Source of the DNA: Erythrobacter sp.
GTDB lineage: Bacteria; Pseudomonadota; Alphaproteobacteria; Sphingomonadales; Sphingomonadaceae
NCBI GenBank assembly: GCA_029937545.1
Contig: JAPYPR010000003.1
Location: forward strand, 1-64,000
Length of the DNA: 64,000 bases
Direction of reading: 5' to 3'
Shown here: positions 52,092-61,035 of the stretch, one piece after another
Numbering within the stretch: position 1 is the first letter of the stretch
Layout of the letters: every line of letters starts with the position of its first letter
Translations under genes and position numbers: made by a program
The notes under the pieces: model-generated
Seen by the model: only the letters and a program-made list of their open reading frames with translations
What the model was told of the DNA's origin: nothing
Database searches by the model: none

Positions 52092-52244
52092 ATGAACGAG
52101 GCGATGGTCCAGCGCACCTCGAATGTCGCGCCGCCCCCGCCACCGGTGAACATGGGGCCGCGCCCGGAGGAAGGCGGCATGATGGTCGGCACCACGCGCA
52201 GCAATGTCTACATCCAGGTGGACTTCGCGCTACGGGAGAAATAG
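52092..52244 (+). CDS. Possible 50-codon ORF or decayed gene tail, Pro/Met-rich
   Basis: A frame of 50 codons from ATG 52092 to TAG 52242-52244. It contains a Pro run (APPPPPPVNMGPRPEE) and ends SNVYIQVDFALREK. The pattern of a proline stretch followed by a beta-strand end resembles the C-terminal tail of SIMPL/DUF541 periplasmic proteins, so it may be a remnant. No ribosome-binding site is seen, and the frame is blocked by a TAA at 52056. It ends 10 bases before the amidase start. Confidence 0.3.
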   Translation: MNEAMVQRTSNVAPPPPPVNMGPRPEEGGMMVGTTRSNVYIQVDFALREK

Positions 52245-52254
52245 TCCCTTCCGC

Positions 52255-53118
52255 ATGAGAGACATCACCGTCGCCGCCCTCCAGCTGCCGCTCGGCAGCG
52301 ACGACGAGCAGACCAATATCGCCGCGGTCGGCGAGAGGGTCGAACAGGCCGCCGCGCGCGGGGCCGAAATCGTCCTGCCGCCAGAGCTTTTTGCCGGCCC
52401 CTATTTCTGCCAGGTCGAGGACGAGGCGCTGTTCGCCCGCGCGCGGCCGACGGCGGAGCATCCCTCCGTCATCGCGATGCGCAAGCTGGCGGCCAGGCTG
52501 AAGGTCGCCATCCCGACCAGCTTCTTCGAGCGCGACGGCCATCACTATTACAACACGCTCGCCATGATCGGCCCCGACGGCGAGATCATGGGCACCTATC
52601 GCAAGAGCCACATTCCCGACGGGCCGGGATATGAGGAGAAATACTATTTCCGCCCTGGCAACGACGGGTTCAAGGTCTGGGACGTGCCAACTACCAGCGG
52701 CGCAACGCGCATCGGTGTCGGCGTATGTTGGGACCAGTGGTATCCCGAAGCGGCACGCGTGATGGCGCTGATGGGGGCCGAGCTATTGTTCTACCCGACC
52801 GCCATCGGCTCCGAACCCTATGACGCCGAATTCGACACCAGCCGCATGTGGCAGCGGGCGATGCAGGGGCATAGCGTGTCGAATTGCATGCCGGTTATCG
52901 CGGCAAACCGGATCGGCAAGGAAGGTGATGCCGATTTCTACGGTCATAGCTTCATCACCAACGAGTGGGGCGACAAGCTGGTGGAATTCGGCCGCGAGGA
53001 GGACGGCGTACTGGTCGCCACGCTCGATCTCGACCAGGCGGCGATCCATCGCGCGGGCATGGGCTTCTTCCGCGACCGGCGACCGCAGCTCTACGGGCGC
53101 ATCGTCGAGGACATCTGA
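52255..53118 (+). CDS. aguB: N-carbamoylputrescine amidase
   Basis: A 287-residue nitrilase-superfamily enzyme that hydrolyses N-carbamoylputrescine to putrescine in the arginine-decarboxylase route. The catalytic triad is E44 (LPPELFAGPYFCQ), K117 (YRKSHIPDGPGYEEKYYF) and C158 (VCWDQWYPEAAR), and the surrounding sequence is the AguB subtype. The start at 52255 is chosen; the open frame 17 codons upstream is not conserved. Agmatine deiminase (aguA), the usual partner, is not adjacent. The next gene starts 8 bases after the stop. Confidence 0.93.
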   Translation: MRDITVAALQLPLGSDDEQTNIAAVGERVEQAAARGAEIVLPPELFAGPYFCQVEDEALFARARPTAEHPSVIAMRKLAARLKVAIPTSFFERDGHHYYNTLAMIGPDGEIMGTYRKSHIPDGPGYEEKYYFRPGNDGFKVWDVPTTSGATRIGVGVCWDQWYPEAARVMALMGAELLFYPTAIGSEPYDAEFDTSRMWQRAMQGHSVSNCMPVIAANRIGKEGDADFYGHSFITNEWGDKLVEFGREEDGVLVATLDLDQAAIHRAGMGFFRDRRPQLYGRIVEDI

Positions 53119-53126
53119 GCAAGCTC

Positions 53127-53546
53127 GTGACGGAAGGGATCACTCAAGACGCACTCGACCGGCTTTTTACCGCCGCGCTGGAAGCAGCCGTCGCCAGGAT
53201 GGAAAAGGACGGACACTTTTTCCCGCTGGTCTTTGAGATGCGCGCCAACGGCATGATCCACAATATGGCCATGCTCGAGACCGCGCCGGTCGACGGCACC
53301 GCTGACGTGCTCGAGAGACTGGCGGCGATGTTGCGAAGCCGAGCGAACGAGGGGACGATCGTCGCCTCGGCGATCGTCCTGCAAGGCGGCGGCGACCGGC
53401 GCATGTCGGTCCGCCTGCGCGCGCCGGACTATGCGAAAGACATCGCCGTGCCGTTCGATATCGAGCGCAAAGGCTTCGTGAAGCGTCGTCGTCGCCTCTC
53501 GCTCGGCGAAATCTCGGGCGACACCGTAGCCAACGACGTGTTCTAG
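53127..53546 (+). CDS. Conserved-looking hypothetical protein
   Basis: A 139-residue cytoplasmic protein with a probable GTG start 8 bases after the aguB stop (MTEGITQDALDRLFTAALEAAV...). It appears to be mixed alpha/beta, with two basic clusters (RKGFVKRRRRL near the end). No motif is recognised. Its position suggests co-transcription with aguB. It overlaps the convergent peptidase gene by 4 bases. Open frames further upstream lie over aguB in another frame and are not coding. Confidence 0.7.
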   Translation: MTEGITQDALDRLFTAALEAAVARMEKDGHFFPLVFEMRANGMIHNMAMLETAPVDGTADVLERLAAMLRSRANEGTIVASAIVLQGGGDRRMSVRLRAPDYAKDIAVPFDIERKGFVKRRRRLSLGEISGDTVANDVF

Positions 53547-54967
53547 CCGCCCGCCAGTTCTTTCAGGATGATCGACCAGTGGTCGAGCCCATCGTAGAAA
53601 GCATCCACCCGCATGCGCTCGTTGAGGCCGTGGGCATAGATGTCCTGCGGCCGGCTGGCCCCCGCGCCAATGGCGATCGTGTCGTAGCCCAGCGTCCGGT
53701 AATGCATCCCGTCCGTGCCGCCCGACGACATGTTCGGGATCATCGGGATTTCTCGCCCGAAGCGCGCCTTGAGCGATTTTGCCAGCGCCGCGCGGACTTC
53801 GTCGGGAAAGCTGCTCATGCCGCTTTCGGTTGCCTCGGCGCGCTGGGTGATCGTGACGTCCGGATTGCCGATGACCTCCGCCAGCACCGCTTTCACGCTG
53901 TCCACCCCCTCGCCCGGCCAGACCCGGCAATTGACTGCCGCGGTGGCCGATTGCGGCAGTGCGTTCTCCGCATGCCCGGCCTCCAGCATGGTTGCGACGC
54001 AGGTCGTGCCCAGCGTGCCGACGAAGCCGGGATCGGCGCGGATGATCTCGATGGCCTCGGTATCGCTCGGGTCCGCAGCGAAACGCGTCATCGCATCGCC
54101 AAGCGCACCGGGCACGCTCTGGCCCAATGCCGCGAAATAGCTGCGGGTGAGTTCGCTTTCGCGCACGGGAAAACGATGGTCGGCGATTTTCGCCAGTGCT
54201 GAAGCCAGCTCGTAAATCGCATTGTCGCTGCGGGGGCGAGATGAGTGGCCGCCCGTATTGGTTACCGTGAGGTCGAAAGTAACGTATGTTTTTTCGGCCA
54301 GCTGCACCTGCTGCGCCAGTGGTGAGAAATCGTCGGCCAGCCCGATGCCACCTGCGTCCGAATTGAGGACATAGGCCGGATCGACATTCTCGGCGACCCA
54401 CTTCGCCTGCGCGCGGGTGGAGATCATCCCGGTTTCCTCGTCGCCCGAAAAGACGAGGTAGAGATCGCGGTTCGGCACCCAGCCTTCCTGCTTCAGCTTC
54501 ATGAAGGTGCCGGTCAGGTTGGCGACGCCGTATTTGTTGTCCTGCGTGCCGCGGGCGTAGAAATACCCGTCTTCCTCGGTCAGCGTGAACGGTGCACGCT
54601 CCCAATCCTTGGGCAGCGCATCGACCACGTCCATATGGGCGAGCATCACGATCGGCTTCTTGCCCGACGCGCCATTGCCGGGATAGCGCACGATCAGCCC
54701 CTGCGTCAGCTCGCCCTCGCTATCGTAATCGGTGACCATGAGGTCCTCGGCCGCGAAGCCCACTTCGGACAGACGCCCGACCAGATAGGCCACCATCTCG
54801 TCCATCTGCTGATGGCCGCGCGCGGTGCGAAAGGCGATGATGTCGGCATAAAGCGCGCGCATCATCTGCTGATGCTCGGTGCGCTGTTCGCCCGTGTCGG
54901 TATCCTGTGCGGCGATGGGGCCGCAGATCGCCGCTCCCGTTGCAAGTGCCAGCATCAGTTTACGCAT
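53543..54967 (-). CDS. Exported M20-family metallopeptidase
   Basis: A 474-residue protein with a Sec signal peptide (MRKLMLALATGAAICGPIAAQ). The M20 zinc sites are seen in LAHMDVVDA, GTQDNKYGV, FSGDEETGM with the catalytic glutamates, LNSDAGG and the late HGLNERMRVD. An inserted dimerisation domain contains TNTGGHSSRP. It would hydrolyse peptides or acylated amino acids in the periplasm. The frame extends over the folK region upstream, but the signal peptide fixes the start. Confidence 0.93.
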   Translation of the reverse strand: MRKLMLALATGAAICGPIAAQDTDTGEQRTEHQQMMRALYADIIAFRTARGHQQMDEMVAYLVGRLSEVGFAAEDLMVTDYDSEGELTQGLIVRYPGNGASGKKPIVMLAHMDVVDALPKDWERAPFTLTEEDGYFYARGTQDNKYGVANLTGTFMKLKQEGWVPNRDLYLVFSGDEETGMISTRAQAKWVAENVDPAYVLNSDAGGIGLADDFSPLAQQVQLAEKTYVTFDLTVTNTGGHSSRPRSDNAIYELASALAKIADHRFPVRESELTRSYFAALGQSVPGALGDAMTRFAADPSDTEAIEIIRADPGFVGTLGTTCVATMLEAGHAENALPQSATAAVNCRVWPGEGVDSVKAVLAEVIGNPDVTITQRAEATESGMSSFPDEVRAALAKSLKARFGREIPMIPNMSSGGTDGMHYRTLGYDTIAIGAGASRPQDIYAHGLNERMRVDAFYDGLDHWSIILKELAGG

Positions 54968-55029
54968 CGCCTGTCTCCCCTTCGACCCGGCCCGTTCCCA
55001 TTGCCGGTGCACGACGCTAGGGCGGGGGC

Positions 55030-55515
55030 ATGAGCGAGGCAAGCGGACATCGCTATATCGTGGCGCTGGGGTCGAACATGCGGCTATCCGGCGTGGGCGG
55101 GCCGCGCGCGGTGCTCGGGGCGGCGATCGAAAGCCTGGCGGACAGCGAGATGGACGTGCTGGCGGTTTCTCAGACCATCGCAAGCGAGCCGGTCGGCCCG
55201 TCGCAGCGGCGCTATGCCAATGCGGCGGGGCTGGTTTCGAGCCCGCTTTCTCCGCCAGACATGCTGGCGCTGCTGCAGGCAGTCGAACGAGAGTTCGGCC
55301 GGAAGCGGCGGGGCCAACCCTGGCGGGCCCGCACACTGGATCTCGACATAGTGCTGTGGAGCGGGGGAATCTGGGTGTCGCCGGACCTGGCGATCCCGCA
55401 TCCGGCCTTTCGCGAGCGGCCCTTCGTGCTCACCCCGGCAGCGCTCGTCGCACCCCGCTGGCGCGACCCGCTGACCGGACTTACTCTGCGCCAGCTCGCA
55501 GCGCGCGCAGTTTGA
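55030..55515 (+). CDS. folK: 2-amino-4-hydroxy-6-hydroxymethyldihydropteridine diphosphokinase
   Basis: A 161-residue HPPK of the folate pathway, transferring pyrophosphate from ATP to the pterin. YIVALGSNMR begins the protein, QRRYANAAGLV corresponds to the pterin loop, and RRGQPWRARTLDLDIVLW carries the metal-binding aspartates. It is divergent from the peptidase gene by 62 bases. The gene overlaps a decayed acyltransferase on the other strand at its 3' end. Confidence 0.94.
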   Translation: MSEASGHRYIVALGSNMRLSGVGGPRAVLGAAIESLADSEMDVLAVSQTIASEPVGPSQRRYANAAGLVSSPLSPPDMLALLQAVEREFGRKRRGQPWRARTLDLDIVLWSGGIWVSPDLAIPHPAFRERPFVLTPAALVAPRWRDPLTGLTLRQLAARAV

Positions 55516-55770
55516 TTGCGGTGGCCGGATTGCCGCGATAGTCGGTCCAGCTGTCCGCATCCTCGAACAGCGCGTCCCGCGCAGCGAGGGCGGCACCGTC
55601 GCCCATGCCCACTCCCGGGCCGACGAAAGCCTCCGCCGCGACCCAGCAGCGCCGACCCAAGGTGATCGGTCGTAATTACAGCTAGAGGTAGGATCGGTCG
55701 GGTCGTCTATGCTCGTAGAGAAATACAAGAGCCGCTTGACCCCCCACCGCCGCATGCCTAGGTGCCCCAC
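55481..55770 (-). pseudogene. Frameshifted remnant of a hexapeptide (WcaF/CysE-type) acyltransferase
   Basis: A 64-codon frame (55675-55484, stop at 55483-55481) without a start reads LRPITLGRRCWVAAEAF, then VGPGVGMGDGAALAARDALFED, and ends WTDYRGNPATAIKLRALRAG. This is the C-terminal end of left-handed beta-helix acetyltransferases such as colanic-acid WcaF. It is blocked at its beginning by a TAA at 55678-55676. In another frame just upstream (about 55680-55735) STSIDDPTDPT resembles the SHD..DP.F stretch expected there, so a frameshift separates two pieces. The rest of the gene is missing, and tRNA-Lys begins 8 bases beyond. Confidence 0.72.
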
Positions 55771-55776
55771 CGTGGT

Positions 55777-55853
<77 letters not shown>

Positions 55854-55947
55854 CCTTGCATTCTCTCGCACCAGTGGAAGATCGCGCGTTGCATGGCGCA
55901 CGACCGATTTCGCGTGGCGGAGTTTCGGGTGTTCTTCCATCCATCCG

Positions 55948-57450
55948 GTGCTAAAGAGCTTGGCCGTGGACGGAGTTAAGTATCTGAAGGGCCGGATTTT
56001 GGCCGGGGTCTCGCTTGCCTTGATGGCGAGCGCCTCGCCTGCGCTTGCCTCACAGCAGGAAGAGGGTTTGCCAACCGTCCAGGATGTTGCGGAATTGCCC
56101 GAACCGAGCGGAAGCCTGCCCACCGTCACGGGCGCGACCGAACTTCCCGAACCCGGCGAGAGCCCGCTCCAGCTCGATTTCAGTGCCGACCCTATTCTCG
56201 GTCTCGCCGACAGTGCGGCGGATCCCGAGCTTTTCCGGCGGATAGTGGCGTCGTCGCTGCAGGCCAATGCCTCGCGCCGCGAGGTCGAGGCCCAGGTCGA
56301 TCTGGCCGAAGCCCAGGTGGACGAGGCTGAAGCCGGACACTTCCCGACGGTCGATCTCAACTTCACGACCTATAAGACCATCGCACGCAATTTCGGCGAC
56401 GATCCCTTCAACCTGCTCGAACGCTCGCGCCCCCGCGAACGCTCCGATGCGACTGCGGCCGTGGAGTACACGATTTTCGACTGGGGTGCCGTAAACGGTG
56501 CCATCCTCGCCGCGCAAGCGCGTCTGCGGGCGGCGGGATACGAGCGCGATGCAGCGCTCACGGGTCTGGTCAACGATGTCGTGACCAATTGGTACAGCGT
56601 TTTCGCCTACCAGTCACTGACCCGTCTCGCCGAGGGCTATCTCGACGCGCAGGCCGGGATCGACGAGGCGCTCGACAAGCGCATCGCACAGGGCGTCAAT
56701 GCTCCCGCCGACCGGGCACGCGTTGAAACCCTGCGGGCCGACGGGCAAATCCGCCTGGCGCAATTCGAGCGGCGGCTGGCCTCGGCAGAGGCGCGCTTTG
56801 CCCAGCTCACCGGCGTGCCGCCGCCGCCCATGTTGCAGCGCCCGCCGGTTCTCTCCGACATGCGGACCAGCCGTGACTACGCCGTAATGGCGGCCAGCGA
56901 GACACCTGCGGTCAAGAGCGCTGAAGCCGCTGCCGAAGCCGCGCGGATCGATGTGCGCAACAGCTGGGCCAGCCAGGCACCCAAGCTGACTGCGCGAGTA
57001 GATGCCGGCCGTTATGGCGTGTTCGAGGACCAGGAAGATTACGACGTTCGCGGCAGTCTGAACCTGCGCTATCGCCTGTTCGGCGGCGCGCTGGCGCGTG
57101 ACGATCAGGCGCGCGCCCGGGCCACGGCCGCAGAGGCGACGGCCGACCGCATCCGGCAGGAAAGCGAGCGCGATGCCGCGATCATCTGGGCCGATGTGCA
57201 GGCGCTGGAGCAGCAGCTGGTCGCGCTCGAAGCTGCCTATGTTTCCGCCCGCCAGACCCGCGACGTCGTCTTCCGCCGCTTCGCCGCGCTGCGTGGCACG
57301 CTGTTCGACGTGGCCGACGCGCAAAGCGCCTATCTGTCTGCAGCCATCGCCTATATCGAAGGGCTGACCCAGCTCGACGCCTCGCGCTATGTCCTGCTGG
57401 CGCGGACCGGACGCCTGCTCGAACAGTTCGACATGGAGGGCCAGCCATGA
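55948..57450 (+). CDS. TolC-family outer-membrane protein of a type I secretion system
   Basis: About 500 residues. The signal peptide (GRILAGVSLALMASASPALAS) is followed by a short acidic repeat region with two LPTV/ELPEP units. Two long alpha-helical coiled-coil halves (EVEAQVDLAEAQVDEAEAGHFPTVDLNF, then ARATAAEATADRIRQESERDAAIIWADVQALEQQL) match the TolC hairpins. The start could be GTG 55948 or GTG 55966. It is the first gene of a three-gene operon with overlapping starts. Confidence 0.9.
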   Translation: MLKSLAVDGVKYLKGRILAGVSLALMASASPALASQQEEGLPTVQDVAELPEPSGSLPTVTGATELPEPGESPLQLDFSADPILGLADSAADPELFRRIVASSLQANASRREVEAQVDLAEAQVDEAEAGHFPTVDLNFTTYKTIARNFGDDPFNLLERSRPRERSDATAAVEYTIFDWGAVNGAILAAQARLRAAGYERDAALTGLVNDVVTNWYSVFAYQSLTRLAEGYLDAQAGIDEALDKRIAQGVNAPADRARVETLRADGQIRLAQFERRLASAEARFAQLTGVPPPPMLQRPPVLSDMRTSRDYAVMAASETPAVKSAEAAAEAARIDVRNSWASQAPKLTARVDAGRYGVFEDQEDYDVRGSLNLRYRLFGGALARDDQARARATAAEATADRIRQESERDAAIIWADVQALEQQLVALEAAYVSARQTRDVVFRRFAALRGTLFDVADAQSAYLSAAIAYIEGLTQLDASRYVLLARTGRLLEQFDMEGQP

Positions 57451-59237
57451 GCGAAGAGCGGATCGTCGACCTCCCGCAAAAGCGCCTCGCCGACTGGATC
57501 ATGGAGCCGATCAAGGCGAATTGGCGGACCTATTCCAAAGTCGCCATTGCCGCGACGTTGATCAACGTCTTCGGCCTCGTCACCGCGCTGTTCACGATGA
57601 CGGTGTACGACCGCGTGATTCCCAACAGCGCCTTCACCTCGCTGGCGGCGCTGTCGATCGGTCTCGCGATCATCGTCATCTTCGATTTCGCGCTCAAGCT
57701 GCTTCGTGCCTATTTCGTCGATCACGCAGGCACCAATATCGACAAGGATGTCGGCGAGACGGTCTTCGAACGACTCATCGAAATGCGGCTGGAGCTGCGC
57801 AAGGGTTCGACCGGCCAGCTGACCGGGCTGATGCGGGAACTGGAAACGCTGCGCGATTTCTTCGCCTCGGCAACGCTGGCGGCAGTGGTCGACGTGCCGT
57901 TCATCTTCATCACGCTAACCGTGGTCGCGCTGATCGGCGGCTGGGTGGTACTGGTGCCCGCACTGATGGTCCCGCTGGTGATCCTCGTCGGCCTCGCCGT
58001 GCATCCCACGCAGCAGCGCCTGGCGGCGAGGGCGATGGACGAGGGGCTGCTGAAACAATCGGTGCTGGTCGAAACGATCGGCAGTATCGAAGCGGTAAAG
58101 ACTGCCGGGGCGCGCAACCTGTTCGAGGACCGCTGGACGAGGGCCCTGGGCGACCACGCGCATATTTCGCTCCAGCAGCGCCTGATCTCCAGCATCGGGA
58201 CCACCTTCGCCACGTCGGCGGGTACGATCTCCTATGCCGGCGTCGTGATCGTCGGCGTGTTTTCCGTGGCTGATAACCGCCTGACGATGGGCGGCCTGAT
58301 CGCCTGTTCGATCCTCGCCGGTCGGGCCATCGCGCCGTTGGCGCAGATTTCGCAACTCGTTTCGCGGCTGACGGCAACCCGTACCGCCTATCGCCAGATC
58401 CGCTCGCTGATGGAGCGGCCGCCGGAAGGGCCGGGCAGCGATGCCATCGTGATCGACCGCACGCGCGGCGAACTGGAGCTGCGCAATGTAAGTTTCCAAT
58501 ACCCCGGCGCCGCCACCAAGGCGCTCGACGGGGTCAGCCTGACGATCAGGCCGGGCGAGAAGGTGGCGCTGCTTGGCCGTGTGGGTTCGGGCAAGTCGAC
58601 GCTCGCGCGCATGATGCTGGGCCTTTATCCACCGCAGGACGGCATGGTCCTGTTCGACGGGATCGACATCGCCCAGCTCGACCCAAACTCGCTGCGCCGC
58701 TCGGTCGGATCGGTGCTGCAGGAACCTGCGCTGTTCTCCGGGACGATCCGCGAGAATATCGCGCTTGGCCGCCCCAATGTGGACGACGAGGAAATGCTGC
58801 GCGCCAGCCGCCTGTCTGGCACCGACATCTTCGCCAGCCGCATTCCGCGCGGATATGATTTGCGGCTGGTCGATCGCGGCGAAGGCCTGTCCGGCGGGCA
58901 GCGCCAGTCGATTGCCATCGCCCGCGCGCTGGCCGGGCGACCTCCCGTGCTGGTGATGGACGAACCCAGCAGCGCGATGGACGCGCAGACGGAAGCCGAT
59001 CTCATCGGACGCTTGCGTGACGAGTTGGCCGACCGGACGCTGGTGGTCGTGACTCACCGCCAGCCGCTACTTGCGCTGGTCGATCGGATCATCGTCGTCG
59101 ATGAAGGGAAAATCCGGGCCGACGGGCCGCGCGATGCGGTGCTGGCAAAACTCGCCGAAGGGTCCCGCCAGCAGGGCAACCCGACCAGCGGCCACGTGAC
59201 TACGGCTGTGACGTCCAAAGCGGTGAAACCGACATGA
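57447..59237 (+). CDS. Type I secretion ABC transporter (permease/ATPase)
   Basis: A 596-residue fusion of a six-helix transmembrane domain and an ATP-binding domain, like LapB/HlyB without a peptidase domain at the N-terminus. The ATPase shows LLGRVGSGKSTLARMM (Walker A), GSVLQEPALFSGTI (Q-loop), LSGGQRQSIAIARAL (signature) and VLVMDEPSSAMD (Walker B). It would export an unfolded protein, typically with a C-terminal signal, in one step. It is coupled by ATGA overlap to both neighbours. No substrate gene with RTX repeats is in the window. Confidence 0.94.
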   Translation: MSEERIVDLPQKRLADWIMEPIKANWRTYSKVAIAATLINVFGLVTALFTMTVYDRVIPNSAFTSLAALSIGLAIIVIFDFALKLLRAYFVDHAGTNIDKDVGETVFERLIEMRLELRKGSTGQLTGLMRELETLRDFFASATLAAVVDVPFIFITLTVVALIGGWVVLVPALMVPLVILVGLAVHPTQQRLAARAMDEGLLKQSVLVETIGSIEAVKTAGARNLFEDRWTRALGDHAHISLQQRLISSIGTTFATSAGTISYAGVVIVGVFSVADNRLTMGGLIACSILAGRAIAPLAQISQLVSRLTATRTAYRQIRSLMERPPEGPGSDAIVIDRTRGELELRNVSFQYPGAATKALDGVSLTIRPGEKVALLGRVGSGKSTLARMMLGLYPPQDGMVLFDGIDIAQLDPNSLRRSVGSVLQEPALFSGTIRENIALGRPNVDDEEMLRASRLSGTDIFASRIPRGYDLRLVDRGEGLSGGQRQSIAIARALAGRPPVLVMDEPSSAMDAQTEADLIGRLRDELADRTLVVVTHRQPLLALVDRIIVVDEGKIRADGPRDAVLAKLAEGSRQQGNPTSGHVTTAVTSKAVKPT

Positions 59238-60601
59238 GCGCGCGCGAGGATCCGGTGGACGAGACACCCGAGGGCCAGCCCGAACCCCAACCGATGGCCG
59301 AGCGCGAAGAGGGCCGCGTCGAACGGTTCATCGACAATCTCGAACCGCGCCGCGTCTCGCGCTGGCTGTTCTGGGCGATCGTCGTCTTTTTCGTCGTGTT
59401 CCTCATCTGGGCGGCGCTCGCGGAGATCGACCGCACCGTGCGCGGGCAGGGGCGGGTGATATCGAGCAACGAGCTTCAGATCGTTTCCAGCCTCGAAGGC
59501 GGGGTTCTCGAAGAGATTTTCGTAACCACCGGCCAGCAGGTCGAAGCACTCGACCCCGTGCTGCGGCTGGACCCGACAGAGACCGGCTCCAATCTCGGCA
59601 GCACCTCCGCCGCGGCCGGGGCATTGGAAATGAAAGTCGCGCGGCTGGAGGCCGAGCTGGCCGGTCGCTCGCCGAGCTTCCCGGCACCGGCGGACGAGGA
59701 AGCGGCACGCCAGCGCAGCATCGAAAGCGCGCTTTACGCCTCGCGACAGGCTAACCTGCAAAGTTCGCTGGCAGGCGCGCGTGCGCAACTCGCCCGGGCG
59801 CGGCAGCAGGTGACCGAAGCGGAACGCCAGTCGGATTCACTCGCCAGCCAGGCCCAGGCGGCTCGTGCCGAAGCGGATTTGCTGCGGCCGCTGGTCGATC
59901 AGGGTATCGAGCCGCGCCTTTCGCTGGTGCGCGCAGAAGGACAGGCCACCAGCGCCGAGGCGCAGCTTGCCGGAGCCCGCGCCAGCATCGGGCGAGCGCA
60001 AGCGCAAGTGTTCGAAGCGCAGGCCAATCTGGACCGGACTTTACGCGACTGGCTTGCGCAATCGGCCAATGAACTCGCCGCCGCGCAGGCGGAACTGGGA
60101 GCACGGAGCGCAACTCTGCCGGCATTGGAAGAGCGGCTCGAGCGCACGACCTTGCGCTCGCCGGTCACGGGCACGGTCAATCGCGTGCTGGTGAATACCC
60201 GCGGCAGCGCCGTTTCTCCGGGCGAGCCGCTGGTCGAGATTGCCGCGACCGACGATGCGCTGCTGGTCGAGGTGCGCATCCGCCCGCAGGACATCGGTAC
60301 CGTGCGGATCGGGCAGGAGGCGAAAGTCGGCATCACGGCGTTCGACCAGACGATCTACGGCAGCCTCGACGGCCGCGTGGTGACCATCTCGCCGGACTCG
60401 ATCGTGGACGAGCGGAGCGGCGAGATTTTCTACCTGGTGCGCGTGCGGACCGAGATGGATTCGATCCCCAATGTCGACGGCGACCTCGAAATCGGCACCG
60501 GCATGGTCGCGGATGTCAGCCTGCTCGGCGACAAACGGACGGTGCTGCAATATATCCTGACCCCGCTGCGCCGCTTCAGCGATCGCGCGTTCCGCGAATA
60601 G
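59234..60601 (+). CDS. HlyD-family periplasmic adaptor of the type I system
   Basis: A 455-residue membrane-fusion protein with one transmembrane helix at residues 44-66 (WLFWAIVVFFVVFLIWAAL). A split biotinyl/lipoyl domain (SSNELQIVSSLEGGVLEEIFVTTGQQV and TLRSPVTGTVNRVLVNTRGSAVSPGEPLVEI) flanks a long coiled coil. The C-terminal HlyD beta-domain ends QYILTPLRRFSDRAFRE, a sequence conserved in LapC/HlyD adaptors. It completes the tripartite exporter with the two genes upstream. Confidence 0.94.
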   Translation: MSAREDPVDETPEGQPEPQPMAEREEGRVERFIDNLEPRRVSRWLFWAIVVFFVVFLIWAALAEIDRTVRGQGRVISSNELQIVSSLEGGVLEEIFVTTGQQVEALDPVLRLDPTETGSNLGSTSAAAGALEMKVARLEAELAGRSPSFPAPADEEAARQRSIESALYASRQANLQSSLAGARAQLARARQQVTEAERQSDSLASQAQAARAEADLLRPLVDQGIEPRLSLVRAEGQATSAEAQLAGARASIGRAQAQVFEAQANLDRTLRDWLAQSANELAAAQAELGARSATLPALEERLERTTLRSPVTGTVNRVLVNTRGSAVSPGEPLVEIAATDDALLVEVRIRPQDIGTVRIGQEAKVGITAFDQTIYGSLDGRVVTISPDSIVDERSGEIFYLVRVRTEMDSIPNVDGDLEIGTGMVADVSLLGDKRTVLQYILTPLRRFSDRAFRE

Positions 60602-60651
60602 AACGCGAGCGTTGCGGGTGCGGCTTGCAAGTCCAGGTCCGAGCGGCGACA

Positions 60652-61035
60652 ATGCGCAATATGAACACGACCATTCCGCTCGCCCTGCTCCTTGCGACCA
60701 CCGGCTGCGCGGCCAGCGAAGGGGCTTACGAAGTGGCGGAGCAACGCGCGACCTGCACGGTCGAGAATGCCGAACGGGCGGGAATGAATGAAGCAGAACT
60801 GTGCGCCGCGCTGATGGAAGGGTTCGCGGAAACGGGTGGCGATCCGGCGACGAGCATCGCGGCGACCGTTGTATCGCCGACGCAGCTCGATGTGCTGGTG
60901 ACGGATGCCTCCGGTGCGCAGCGCGACCCGATCACTTTCGATGTGATGGACACCGAAATGCGCGAAGCGATCGTGAAGGGCTTCGGCGCCAATCTTGCGC
61001 GGATCCTGGCACGAGACGCTGCCTCCGGTGGTTGA
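60652..61035 (+). CDS. Small putative lipoprotein, unknown function
   Basis: About 127 residues. The N-terminus MNTTIPLALLLATTGC is a signal peptide with the lipobox ATTGC. The start may be ATG 60652 or ATG 60661. The rest is acidic and mixed, with two cysteines (RATCTVENAE and AELCAALM) that might form a disulfide. No family recognised. It follows the type I operon by about 50 bases and overlaps the next gene by 8 bases. Confidence 0.7.
   Translation: MRNMNTTIPLALLLATTGCAASEGAYEVAEQRATCTVENAERAGMNEAELCAALMEGFAETGGDPATSIAATVVSPTQLDVLVTDASGAQRDPITFDVMDTEMREAIVKGFGANLARILARDAASGG

Noticed and set aside
53091-54605. A 504-codon open frame on the minus strand
   Set aside because: It is out of frame with the M20 peptidase gene and rich in Arg and Gly. 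The peptidase frame has all zinc motifs.
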